Shown one piece after another: positions 33,253-38,981 of a stretch of 39,458 bases of DNA. The notes under the pieces are model-generated. The model had not been told where the DNA came from and made no database searches. It saw only the letters and a program-made list of their open reading frames with translations. The stretch covers positions 1 to 39,458 of IMG/VR virus record IMGVR_UViG_3300047309_000029, one strand, 5' to 3'. The position numbers were made by a program, and so were the translations under genes. Source of the DNA: a virus. Each line of letters starts with the position of its first letter. Position 1 is the first letter of the stretch.

Positions 33253-33505
33253 AAAGAAAGCTACTGAGGACATGTTCAATGAACTCCATAACATTGTCAC
33301 TCAAGAACTACTTAATCGGATTAAATCCGGTGAAGCAACCACTGCTGATCTAAAGGCGGCTTGTGATTGGCTATCCAAGAACAGTATCAATGGTGTTGCA
33401 ATGGAAGGTTCACCGTTGGATCAACTTGCTTCCATCCTTCCGAAGATTGATCCTGACCTTGTACGGAGTCGTATGAATGGCACGAGACTGGAAAGCAGAG
33501 TATAA
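33245..33505 (+). CDS. terS: Small terminase subunit (DNA maturase A, T7 gp18-like)
   Basis: An 86-residue helical protein: TEDMFNELHNIVTQELLNRIKSGEATTADLKAACDWL, then AMEGSPLDQLASILPKIDP. Length and layout match T7 gp18 (89 residues) and small terminases that start with a helical KxxxELxxxxxxxLxxRIxxGEATxADL segment. It recognises phage DNA and delivers it to the large subunit. It overlaps its neighbours by 8 bp upstream and 29 bp downstream, and is separated from terL by two HNH genes and a large basic protein. Confidence 0.82.
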   Translation: MAKKKATEDMFNELHNIVTQELLNRIKSGEATTADLKAACDWLSKNSINGVAMEGSPLDQLASILPKIDPDLVRSRMNGTRLESRV

Positions 33506-33722
33506 AGCTCGCGCTGAATACCTTAAAGCATATCGTCGCAAGAACAAAGCTAAAGACGCTAGTCGAGCACGAGCACGACGTTCAATGGGTGACATCCCAG
33601 CTGGTCATGAAGTAGACCACAAAGATGGAAACCCAATGAATAACTCACGCGATAACCTTCGTATCATCCCACGGAAGCAGAATCGTGCAAAAGGTGCTCG
33701 TAAAACTAATAGTATGCGGTGA
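33477..33722 (+). CDS. HNH endonuclease (small, phage type)
   Basis: The 81-residue product is very basic in its first half (KAEYKARAEYLKAYRRKNKAKDASRARARR) and then has the HNH core GHEVDHKDGNPMNNSRDNLRII, with the DH pair and the asparagines of the motif. Such genes are common beside phage terminases, either as free-standing homing endonucleases or as packaging-associated nicking enzymes. It starts inside terS and joins the next HNH gene at GTGATG. Which of the two roles applies is not visible. Confidence 0.88.
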   Translation: MARDWKAEYKARAEYLKAYRRKNKAKDASRARARRSMGDIPAGHEVDHKDGNPMNNSRDNLRIIPRKQNRAKGARKTNSMR

Positions 33723-34051
33723 TGACTCCGTTGTTCCCTTCGCCTGATCACTATCTCCAAAACCTAATAACCATGACAAGCCAAGATGCTAAACGTTTAT
33801 GGAAACGCGCCATAAAGGAACATTTTGCGAACACATGTGTTTATTGCGGAGAAACTTATGAACCTGATGAACTTACTCTTGATCATGTACGTCCTAGAAC
33901 TTTTGGAGGCCAGAACCTTACCAATAATCTCGTACCAAGTTGTAGACAGTGTAATCAGGCAAAAGGAAGCAAGAATTGGCTCTCTTGGATGAGAGAGACA
34001 TTCGGGTATAGGCCCGATAAAGAAGAACTCATTTTATCTTGGATTAAGTAA
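33722..34051 (+). CDS. HNH endonuclease with zinc-binding cysteines
   Basis: The motif CVYCG (about residue 40), LTLDHVRPRTFGGQNLTNNLVPSCRQCNQAKGS shows the four-cysteine HNH type with the DH pair and central asparagine. The start could be ATG 33722 or ATG 33773; the latter removes 17 non-conserved residues and keeps the domain whole. It belongs to a different HNH subgroup from the gene before it, so the two are not a recent tandem duplication. Role as for its neighbour: homing or packaging. Confidence 0.88.
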   Translation: MTPLFPSPDHYLQNLITMTSQDAKRLWKRAIKEHFANTCVYCGETYEPDELTLDHVRPRTFGGQNLTNNLVPSCRQCNQAKGSKNWLSWMRETFGYRPDKEELILSWIK

Positions 34052-34056
34052 CTATT

Positions 34057-35217
34057 ATGGCACCACAGAAACCTAAAAAGCCAACGATGCTGCAACGTCA
34101 GCGTCAACTGCGTGCTCAACAACAGCAGGTCCGTCAAGCATCACGTAATCAGCTTCCAGCTAGTGGTGGTAGTAGTGGTAACAGCCGTCAAGCACGCACA
34201 CAACGTGCCAATACAACTCGTGCTCAAGCTGCTAACAATCAACGGGTGATAAACCGTGGTATCGAGGGGTTTATCCGTCGTGGTAACGCACAAGACAAAC
34301 TTGATAAAGCAGCTCAAGGAACTCGTGGTTCTGGTACTCGGACTGCTGGAGCTGGAGGTGGTCTGGCACGTCGACCCTCTTCCTCTGTAACTCCTGCTAA
34401 CCGGGGTCAAGGTGGGGCTGCCACTAACACCCGCGTAGAACCCGTTCGGGTGCGTGATGTCACTAACAAACCTCGTGTTGGTGGATCCAACCCAGCACGC
34501 CTTCCTGGTGGTACTGGTGGTGCTGACACCGTTCGTGGCTCTGGTGTTCGCACTGGTCAACCCGGTCCTAATCGTGCAGCACTTCCCCCAAGTGTTCGTG
34601 GAGCTGCTTCTGCTGCAACTCGTGGTCGCGTTGGTATGGGTGGTCTTGCTGGTGGAGCACTGTACGCAGCTGGATCCAATCTGATTGATCGCTACGGTCA
34701 AGCCCTTGGTCGTGCTATCCGTACTGAACGTGCTGTACGTATGAGTTCAGATGGTGGACGTTATGTTCCCGGTGACCAACAACGTCCCACGCCCGCTGAA
34801 GCACCAAAACCAGCAGCTAAACCCAAACCCCCAACCCGCTCCTCCGGTGGTAATCCTCCAGCCCCTGGTAGTAGCCGTCGAGCCAGCAGTGGTGGTGGTG
34901 GATCGAGTGCTCCGAAACGACCCTCCTCTCCTCAAACCTCCACAGGAACCGCAGGTAAAGGTCAATCGTGGGCTGACTTTAACCCGAATCGTGGCACCAG
35001 TAAATCCAATAACCCGCTTTTGGATAGCAACAGTGGTGGCCTAAACCTTCGTGAACGTATGAAAGCTCGTGAGGATGCCGCTAACAAAAAGTTTGACACC
35101 AAGAGTGATGTCTATACACCCTCAACAAAGGTAGATGGTAGCGGTCTAGATGCTAAGAAGATTGACCAAAAGAAAGTCAATGAATACGACCGTCGCAAGC
35201 GTAAGTACAACGACTGA
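34057..35217 (+). CDS. Large basic low-complexity protein of unknown function
   Basis: The 386-residue product is very rich in arginine, glycine, serine, proline, glutamine and asparagine, strongly basic and mostly disordered by composition. It begins with MAPQKPKKPTMLQRQRQLRAQQQQVRQASRNQ; a hydrophobic glycine/alanine patch (MGGLAGGALYAAGSNLIDRYGQALG, about 195-218) interrupts the disorder, and the end is a charged helix (KKIDQKKVNEYDRRKRKYND). It lies between the HNH genes and the terminator before terL. A virion or DNA-binding role is possible. No family is recognised. Confidence 0.75.
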   Translation: MAPQKPKKPTMLQRQRQLRAQQQQVRQASRNQLPASGGSSGNSRQARTQRANTTRAQAANNQRVINRGIEGFIRRGNAQDKLDKAAQGTRGSGTRTAGAGGGLARRPSSSVTPANRGQGGAATNTRVEPVRVRDVTNKPRVGGSNPARLPGGTGGADTVRGSGVRTGQPGPNRAALPPSVRGAASAATRGRVGMGGLAGGALYAAGSNLIDRYGQALGRAIRTERAVRMSSDGGRYVPGDQQRPTPAEAPKPAAKPKPPTRSSGGNPPAPGSSRRASSGGGGSSAPKRPSSPQTSTGTAGKGQSWADFNPNRGTSKSNNPLLDSNSGGLNLRERMKAREDAANKKFDTKSDVYTPSTKVDGSGLDAKKIDQKKVNEYDRRKRKYND

Positions 35218-35230
35218 TTCATAAACGCAC

Positions 35231-35270
35231 GGAGAGGCCCCCAGGAGCGTCTGTAGGGCCTCTCTTTTTC
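35231..35270 (+). terminator. Rho-independent terminator before the large terminase gene
   Basis: GAGAGGCCC (35232-35240) pairs perfectly with GGGCCTCTC (35256-35264), extended by a G-T pair, with a 15-nt loop and five Ts (35265-35269). It separates the lysis/terS/HNH block from terL, implying that terL is read by a promoter between here and 35290 or by read-through. Confidence 0.9.
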
Positions 35271-35289
35271 TATTTAGGTACAATCTACC

Positions 35290-37035
35290 GTGAATGATAT
35301 TTTAAACGCTCTGAGGGGCGATTTTAAGCTATTCCTCCAAGCCCTGTGGCAACAGCTAGACCTACCCTCCCCAACACGAGCACAATACGCCATCGCTGAT
35401 TACCTACAACACGGACCAAAGCGTCTACAAATCCAAGCCTTCCGAGGAGTCGGTAAGAGTTGGATCACGGGTGCTTTCATCCTTTGGACATTGTTCAACG
35501 ACTCTGAGAAAAAAGTCATGGTGATTTCTGCCTCCAAGGAACGGGCAGATAACATGTCAATCTTCCTACAGAAGCTCATTATTGAGACACCATGGCTATC
35601 CCACCTCAGACCTAAAAGTGATGAGGCTAGATGGAGTCGGATTAGCTTTGATGTCAACTGTTCTCCTCACCAAGCACCATCCGTTAAGTCAGTGGGTATT
35701 ACGGGTCAGCTAACTGGCTCTCGTGCTGACCTGATGATTCTTGATGACGTGGAAGTTCCCGGTAACTCCATGACTGAAATGATGCGGGAGAAACTGATCC
35801 AACTCTGTACAGAGGCTGAGTCTATCCTAACTCCCAAAAAGGATAGTCGAATCATGTACCTTGGCACTCCACAGACTACCTTCACCATCTATCGCAAGCT
35901 TGCTGAACGTAACTACCGTCCATTTGTCTGGCCCTCTCGTTACCCACGTAAAGACAAACTTAGTCAATACGAAGGTCTCCTTGCTCCACAGATCGTTGAA
36001 GACATCGAGATGGGTGCAGAAGAGTGGGAACCAACAGATCCTCACCGCTTTACCCACGATGATCTGCTGGAACGAGAAGCTGCAATGGGTCGAAGCAACT
36101 TCATGCTTCAGTTTCAACTTGATACCACGTTGAGTGATGCAGAAAAGTTCCCACTTAAGTTCAGTGATCTCATCATCACCTCAGTTAACCCGACTCAAGC
36201 GCCGGATTCTGTTGTGTGGTGCAGTGACCCTCGTAATGTTCTCAAAGATTTGCCCACTGTAGGGCTGCCTGGAGACTATTTCTACAGTCCTATGGCACTC
36301 CAAGGTGAATGGAATCCCTATACTGAGACGATCTGCTCCGTAGACCCATCTGGTAGGGGTACAGATGAGACAGCAGCTACCTATATCTCCCAACGAAACG
36401 GCTTTCTATATGTCCATGAAGTCCGTGCTTACCGTGATGGCTACAGTGACAACACCCTTCTAGACATCCTTAGGGGTTGCAAGCGGTATAACGTCACCAA
36501 ACTCCTCATCGAAACTAACTTTGGTGACGGTATCGTAGCAGAACTCTTTAAGAAACACCTTCAACAAACTAAGCAAGCTATTGATGTAGAAGAAGTCCGA
36601 GCCAACGTTCGTAAGGAGGACCGTATCATTGATGCCCTAGAACCAGTCATGAACCAACACCGTCTGGTTGTTGATCGAGGGGTGGTGGAATGGGACTATG
36701 CCTCCAATAAAGACGCTCCTCCCGAAGACAGGCTCCTTTACATGCTCTTCTACCAGATGTCTCGCATGTGCCGGGAGAAGGGTGCCGTCAAACACGATGA
36801 CCGCCTCGATAGCTTGGCTCAGGGGGTGAAGTATTTCACAGATGCCATGTCCATCTCCGCTCACGAGACCGTCAAACAACGACGGATGGAGGACTGGCAA
36901 GACATGCTGGAAACCTTCCTGGATGACCCTCAGAGCGCCACAGACCACCTTGTGATGGGGTTCTCCCTAGACCAGCGAAGAGCTGCTAGAGGTGCCTCTA
37001 AAGGACGTGGTATTCCCACATGGGTCTCACAATGA
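35290..37035 (+). CDS. terL: Large terminase subunit (DNA maturase B, T7 gp19-like)
   Basis: The 581-residue packaging motor has an ATPase domain with Walker A FRGVGKSW (residues 51-58) and Walker B LMILDDVE (148-155), the adenine-motif-like TRAQYAIADYLQHGPKRLQIQA, and the C-terminal RNase H-like nuclease with CSVDPSGRGTDETA (about 352) and the DDRLDSLAQ end motif (about 500). It is close to T7 gp19 (586). Start codon is GTG 35290 with no Shine-Dalgarno sequence; the terminator T-run lies only 20 bp upstream, so its own leader must be very short or the gene is reached by read-through. It is followed by the phiOR-like gene-free region. Confidence 0.96.
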   Translation: MNDILNALRGDFKLFLQALWQQLDLPSPTRAQYAIADYLQHGPKRLQIQAFRGVGKSWITGAFILWTLFNDSEKKVMVISASKERADNMSIFLQKLIIETPWLSHLRPKSDEARWSRISFDVNCSPHQAPSVKSVGITGQLTGSRADLMILDDVEVPGNSMTEMMREKLIQLCTEAESILTPKKDSRIMYLGTPQTTFTIYRKLAERNYRPFVWPSRYPRKDKLSQYEGLLAPQIVEDIEMGAEEWEPTDPHRFTHDDLLEREAAMGRSNFMLQFQLDTTLSDAEKFPLKFSDLIITSVNPTQAPDSVVWCSDPRNVLKDLPTVGLPGDYFYSPMALQGEWNPYTETICSVDPSGRGTDETAATYISQRNGFLYVHEVRAYRDGYSDNTLLDILRGCKRYNVTKLLIETNFGDGIVAELFKKHLQQTKQAIDVEEVRANVRKEDRIIDALEPVMNQHRLVVDRGVVEWDYASNKDAPPEDRLLYMLFYQMSRMCREKGAVKHDDRLDSLAQGVKYFTDAMSISAHETVKQRRMEDWQDMLETFLDDPQSATDHLVMGFSLDQRRAARGASKGRGIPTWVSQ

Positions 37036-37056
37036 GACAGACTGCAGTGGAAGGCG

Positions 37057-37085
37057 TTTGACCGACGTGACACTATAACGGGGGA
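37057..37085 (+). promoter_or_regulatory. Candidate phage RNA polymerase promoter (SP6/T7-like)
   Basis: GTGACACTATA (37067-37077) equals the core of the SP6 promoter (GTGACACTATAG) and shares CACTATA with the T7 promoter; a G-run begins three bases later. It lies 32 bp after the terL stop, the phiOR position. Only one copy was found by eye, so it is a candidate, not a proven promoter family. Confidence 0.5.
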
Positions 37086-37086
37086 T

Positions 37087-37126
37087 GGGGGAGGCGTGTC
37101 TCATTGACATGATCCCCACCTCCCCC
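37087..37126 (+). other. Strong G/C-rich hairpin behind the candidate promoter
   Basis: GGGGGAGG (37087-37094) pairs perfectly with CCTCCCCC (37119-37126). Inside, CGTGTC (37095-37100) pairs with GACATG (37106-37111), one pair being G-T, leaving a 5-nt loop and a 7-nt bulge on the 3' side. No T-run follows. Within the first 50 nt of any transcript from the upstream promoter it would form an early stable stem. Confidence 0.6.
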
Positions 37127-37132
37127 TCTATC

Positions 37133-37249
37133 AATGTCCCTGGGAATGGACATTCTGTGAGTACTGGACTCACACTGACACAAAAACAACCACATAGACA
37201 CAATTACCTATGTCCTCAGTGGAGCGAAGCGGAACGGGTGAATGGACAT
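37133..37249. repeat. Hairpins and repeated ATGTCC/GGACAT arms
   Basis: AATGTCC (37133-37139) pairs with GGACATT (37148-37154), and TGTGAGT (37156-37162) with ACTCACA (37168-37174). A second ATGTCC (37210-37215) and GGACAT (37244-37249) pair lies about 80-95 bp further on, giving four copies of one hexamer in alternating orientation. They could be protein binding sites or RNA stems. Confidence 0.45.
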
Positions 37250-37312
37250 CTAATAATTAACTAACTAAACTCTCAATTTAAATTTGAATTTAATAATTCA
37301 ATTAGAGGAGCC

Positions 37313-37370
37313 TGAATCTGAATCATCCATGATCAACTCTTGAATGTTGATCCATGATGATCAGGATTCA
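37313..37370. repeat. 25-bp imperfect inverted repeat
   Basis: Arms 37313-37337 and 37346-37370 match at 19 of 25 positions in blocks of 6, 6 and 7, split by two symmetric 3-nt internal mismatches, with an 8-nt loop. It lies 43 bp before thyX in an AT-rich region. Candidate cruciform, origin element, terminase site or two-way terminator (no T-run). Confidence 0.6.
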
Positions 37371-37413
37371 TTCTTATTACTAAAAATTTCAAAGAGTTAC
37401 TTACCACCATCCA

Positions 37414-38058
37414 ATGCACACAGCTTGTCTCGTCCACATCACTCCTAACGCTGAAGAACTGATTTCTTACATGGCTAGGGTGTCTAACCCATCTAATCAA
37501 ACTAATACTGAGACCTCCCCTCGACTCATTAGGTATCTAATCGAGCATCAGCACTGGTCTCCATTTGAGATGGTTAATATGTGTGTAGAAATCAATACCA
37601 CTAGAAGTATAGCTGCACAGATCCTAAGGCATAGGAGTTTTAGCTTTCAAGAGTTTAGTCAACGGTATGCAAAAGTTGCTGAACGTCCACTCATGCCAGA
37701 ACTACGGAGACAAGATCATACAAATCGACAGAACAGCATCGATGATTTTGTTGATGAAGCAACACCGTCTAAGTTAAGCTTTGAACAACGGGTTACACAC
37801 CTGTATTCAGCAGCGTATAAGGTGTATGAAGATATGCTTGAAGCTGGTGTGGCTAAAGAGTGTGCAAGAGAAGTGTTGCCGATGTCGACTCCGACTAGGA
37901 TGTATATGAATGGGTCTATTCGGTCTTGGTTGCATTACTGTGACCTGAGGACTGGGAATGGTACGCAGAAGGAGCATCAAGTGATTGCTTCTCAGATACA
38001 AGATATTCTCTATTCGGAATTACCGAATGTTTGTACAGCGATGTGGTCTGATGACTGA
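37414..38058 (+). CDS. thyX: Flavin-dependent thymidylate synthase
   Basis: Makes dTMP from dUMP using FAD and methylene-tetrahydrofolate. The ThyX signature RHR-x5-E-x-S-x-R-Y is present as RHRSFSFQEFSQRY (residues 72-85). Other family parts are ISYMARVSNPSNQ at the start, HWSPFEMVNMCVEI (substrate-side helix) and AKECAREVLPMSTPTRMYMNGSIRSWLHYCDLR at the C-terminal side, with the arginine and asparagine that hold dUMP. At 214 residues it is of normal ThyX length. It works with the nrdA/nrdB pair to supply phage DNA precursors but lies 29 kb away, after terL and a long gene-free region, so it may belong to a separately transcribed block. Confidence 0.96.
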   Translation: MHTACLVHITPNAEELISYMARVSNPSNQTNTETSPRLIRYLIEHQHWSPFEMVNMCVEINTTRSIAAQILRHRSFSFQEFSQRYAKVAERPLMPELRRQDHTNRQNSIDDFVDEATPSKLSFEQRVTHLYSAAYKVYEDMLEAGVAKECAREVLPMSTPTRMYMNGSIRSWLHYCDLRTGNGTQKEHQVIASQIQDILYSELPNVCTAMWSDD

Positions 38059-38185
38059 TGATGATCGTAGGAGGCGTCTCCAAGAGGCTCTAAGGGTTGC
38101 TGAACGGGTTGGGAATACATTCCTGGCTAATAACATTAGAAGGGCCTTACAGGAGCTTCTAGAGGGGTCTGAGAGGGTCCCTTAA
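38051..38185 (+). CDS. Small basic-acidic helical protein (44 aa)
   Basis: ATG 38051 overlaps the thyX end by 8 bp. The product (MTDDDRRRRLQEALRVAERV, then NTFLANNIRRALQELLEG) looks like two amphipathic helices with alternating acid and base clusters. Translation coupled to thyX is likely. No function can be assigned. It is the last gene before a 528-bp gene-free region. Confidence 0.7.
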   Translation: MTDDDRRRRLQEALRVAERVGNTFLANNIRRALQELLEGSERVP

Positions 38186-38188
38186 ATT

Positions 38189-38216
38189 TTGACAAAATTG
38201 TTTTCAACGGTATCGC
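38189..38216 (+). promoter_or_regulatory. Candidate host sigma-70 type promoter
   Basis: A consensus TTGACA (38189-38194) is followed 16 bp later by TATCGC (38211-38216), a weak -10 matching TATAAT only in its first three bases. It lies just after the last coding stop and would read through the hairpin-rich region into the early-like genes. The -35 is good, the -10 poor. Confidence 0.35.
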
Positions 38217-38270
38217 AGTAGTAGGGGCGCAGGTCACCCCCCGTGCCCCCTTCTTTGCCTGGATGTGGTC

Positions 38271-38338
38271 GCGCTAGTTAGTTGATCTGGTAGTGCTGAC
38301 TGGGTTGATGTGGTCAAATGGTACACCAGCACTAGCGC
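38271..38338 (+). other. Two mutually exclusive 8-bp stems (switch-like)
   Basis: GCGCTAGT (38271-38278) pairs perfectly with ACTAGCGC (38331-38338). TAGTGCTG (38291-38298) pairs perfectly with CAGCACTA (38327-38334). Both use 38331-38334, so only one can form fully at a time. A 9-nt repeat GATGTGGTC occurs at 38262-38270 and 38308-38316. Confidence 0.5.
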
Positions 38339-38618
38339 TTGGCTTATTGCGAACCACTCTCAATAGCGTCCCAATCTCATGTTATCTGTAGGCAAACCTG
38401 TGCCAGTCCGCAAACCGTCACACATCACTGGCACTGAGGCAAACGTGCTGTATGTTGGATGCATCGGCAGGGAACACCAGCCGATCCGCACCTAGACAAA
38501 CGATCCCGCGAGACATCACGTCTCAGCCAGCCAGGGCCCGCCTGGTGCATCAACACGGCAGCCAGTGGCAGGGCTGAGGGATCAATAAATCACATGGACG
38601 CACCACAAAACATAATGG

Positions 38619-38666
38619 GCGGCACACTTGTAGCGCGATGCTATGGGATCGAATCCCTGCCGTACC
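38619..38666 (+). other. tRNA 3'-end-like element (possible attP or degenerate tRNA)
   Basis: TCGAATCCCTGCCGTACC (38649-38666) reads like the T-loop, T-stem 3' strand (CCCTG) and 7-nt acceptor strand (CCGTACC) of a tRNA, but the 5' T-stem strand does not match and no GGTACGG acceptor lies upstream. It folds instead as GCGGCA/TGCCGT (one G-T pair) enclosing TAGC/GCTA and GGGAT/ATCCC hairpins. Known cyanopodovirus att sites match tRNA 3' ends, so attP is one option. Confidence 0.4.
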
Positions 38667-38668
38667 TA

Positions 38669-38688
38669 TTCTCTCAAACGTGAGAGAA
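38669..38688 (+). other. 8-bp perfect hairpin before the early-like genes
   Basis: TTCTCTCA (38669-38676), loop AACG, TGAGAGAA (38681-38688). No T-run follows; instead the 17-nt repeated leader begins in its last two bases. A processing site or 5'-end stabiliser of the following mRNA is possible. Confidence 0.55.
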
Positions 38689-38703
38689 CCTTTCCACTCA
38701 CCA
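38687..38703 (+). repeat. 17-nt leader repeat, copy 1
   Basis: AACCTTTCCACTCACCA lies 10 nt before ATG 38714 of the acidic 76-residue protein, which has no Shine-Dalgarno sequence. An exact second copy precedes the next gene. Confidence 0.8.
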
Positions 38704-38713
38704 AACCCACACC

Positions 38714-38944
38714 ATGGAAACAATCAACCTTCGTATCACACTTGATCAAGAATGCCCAGTTGATGAATACTTGGAGGATGGCACTATCACTGCATACTTT
38801 CCACAAGATGATGACACATATCAAGTCATTATCAAGAACGTGGATGAATCACTGATTGAATCACTCAACCCTGATGATCTATGTGAATTCTTAGGTATCG
38901 ACTCTGAGTTTGTGATTGCCACTGAAGTATTGGAGTTTGCCTAA
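38714..38944 (+). CDS. Small acidic protein, early-like (76 aa)
   Basis: The product is strongly acidic (about 20 Asp/Glu and very few basic residues) with a pattern of short beta strands: INLRITLDQECP, DGTITAYFPQDDDTYQVII, then ESLIESLNPDDLCEFLG. No family is recognised. Small acidic proteins in the early region of T7-like phages often act against host functions (T7 Ocr is a DNA mimic), but nothing in the sequence shows that here. It has no Shine-Dalgarno sequence and is preceded by the 17-nt leader repeat. Confidence 0.75.
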   Translation: METINLRITLDQECPVDEYLEDGTITAYFPQDDDTYQVIIKNVDESLIESLNPDDLCEFLGIDSEFVIATEVLEFA

Positions 38945-38960
38945 ACCTTTCCACTCACCA
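38944..38960 (+). repeat. 17-nt leader repeat, copy 2
   Basis: Exact repeat of 38687-38703, overlapping the last base of the preceding stop codon and 21 nt before ATG 38982. The following CAACAACAAC spacer contains no competing structure. Confidence 0.8.
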
Positions 38961-38981
38961 CAACAACAACGGAGCCCACCA

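Larger units (their letters stand above)
37036..37413. other. Gene-free region after terL (phiOR/terminal region candidate)
   Basis: The 378 bp contain no credible gene. In order: a hairpin GTCTCA/TGAGAC at the terL stop (37024-37038), an SP6-like promoter core, a G/C-rich hairpin, two hairpins and repeated ATGTCC/GGACAT arms, an AT-rich stretch (about 37250-37303) and a large imperfect inverted repeat. In T7 the same place holds promoter phiOR and then the terminal repeat, so this may be the replication or packaging end of the genome. Confidence 0.6.
38186..38713. other. Gene-free, hairpin-rich region before the early-like genes
   Basis: The 528 bp hold only an unconvincing 74-codon frame. 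They contain a consensus -35 box, a G/C hairpin GGGGC/GCCCC (38224-38228/38245-38249), two mutually exclusive 8-bp stems, then hairpins ATCGGC/GCCGAT (38463-38485), GAGAC/GTCTC (38510-38524) and CCAGG/CCTGG (38531-38545), a tRNA-like element and an 8-bp hairpin. The density of stems suggests a structured RNA or leader. Confidence 0.55.

Noticed and set aside
34141-34701. 186-codon minus-strand frame
   Set aside because: Serine/threonine-rich mirror of the arginine/glycine-rich plus-strand gene; no start context.
35271-35292. Second SP6-like promoter (ATTTAGGTACAATCTA before terL)
   Set aside because: ATTTAGGT matches the SP6 upstream part but the essential GACACTATA core is not there.
38590-38668. 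Functional tRNA gene
   Set aside because: The T-stem 5' strand is mismatched, and no acceptor 5' strand, D-arm or anticodon arm is found; only the 3' half is tRNA-like.
38459-38683. 74-codon plus-strand frame in the hairpin-rich region
   Set aside because: No ribosome binding site, odd composition and overlap with hairpins and the tRNA-like element; probably non-coding.
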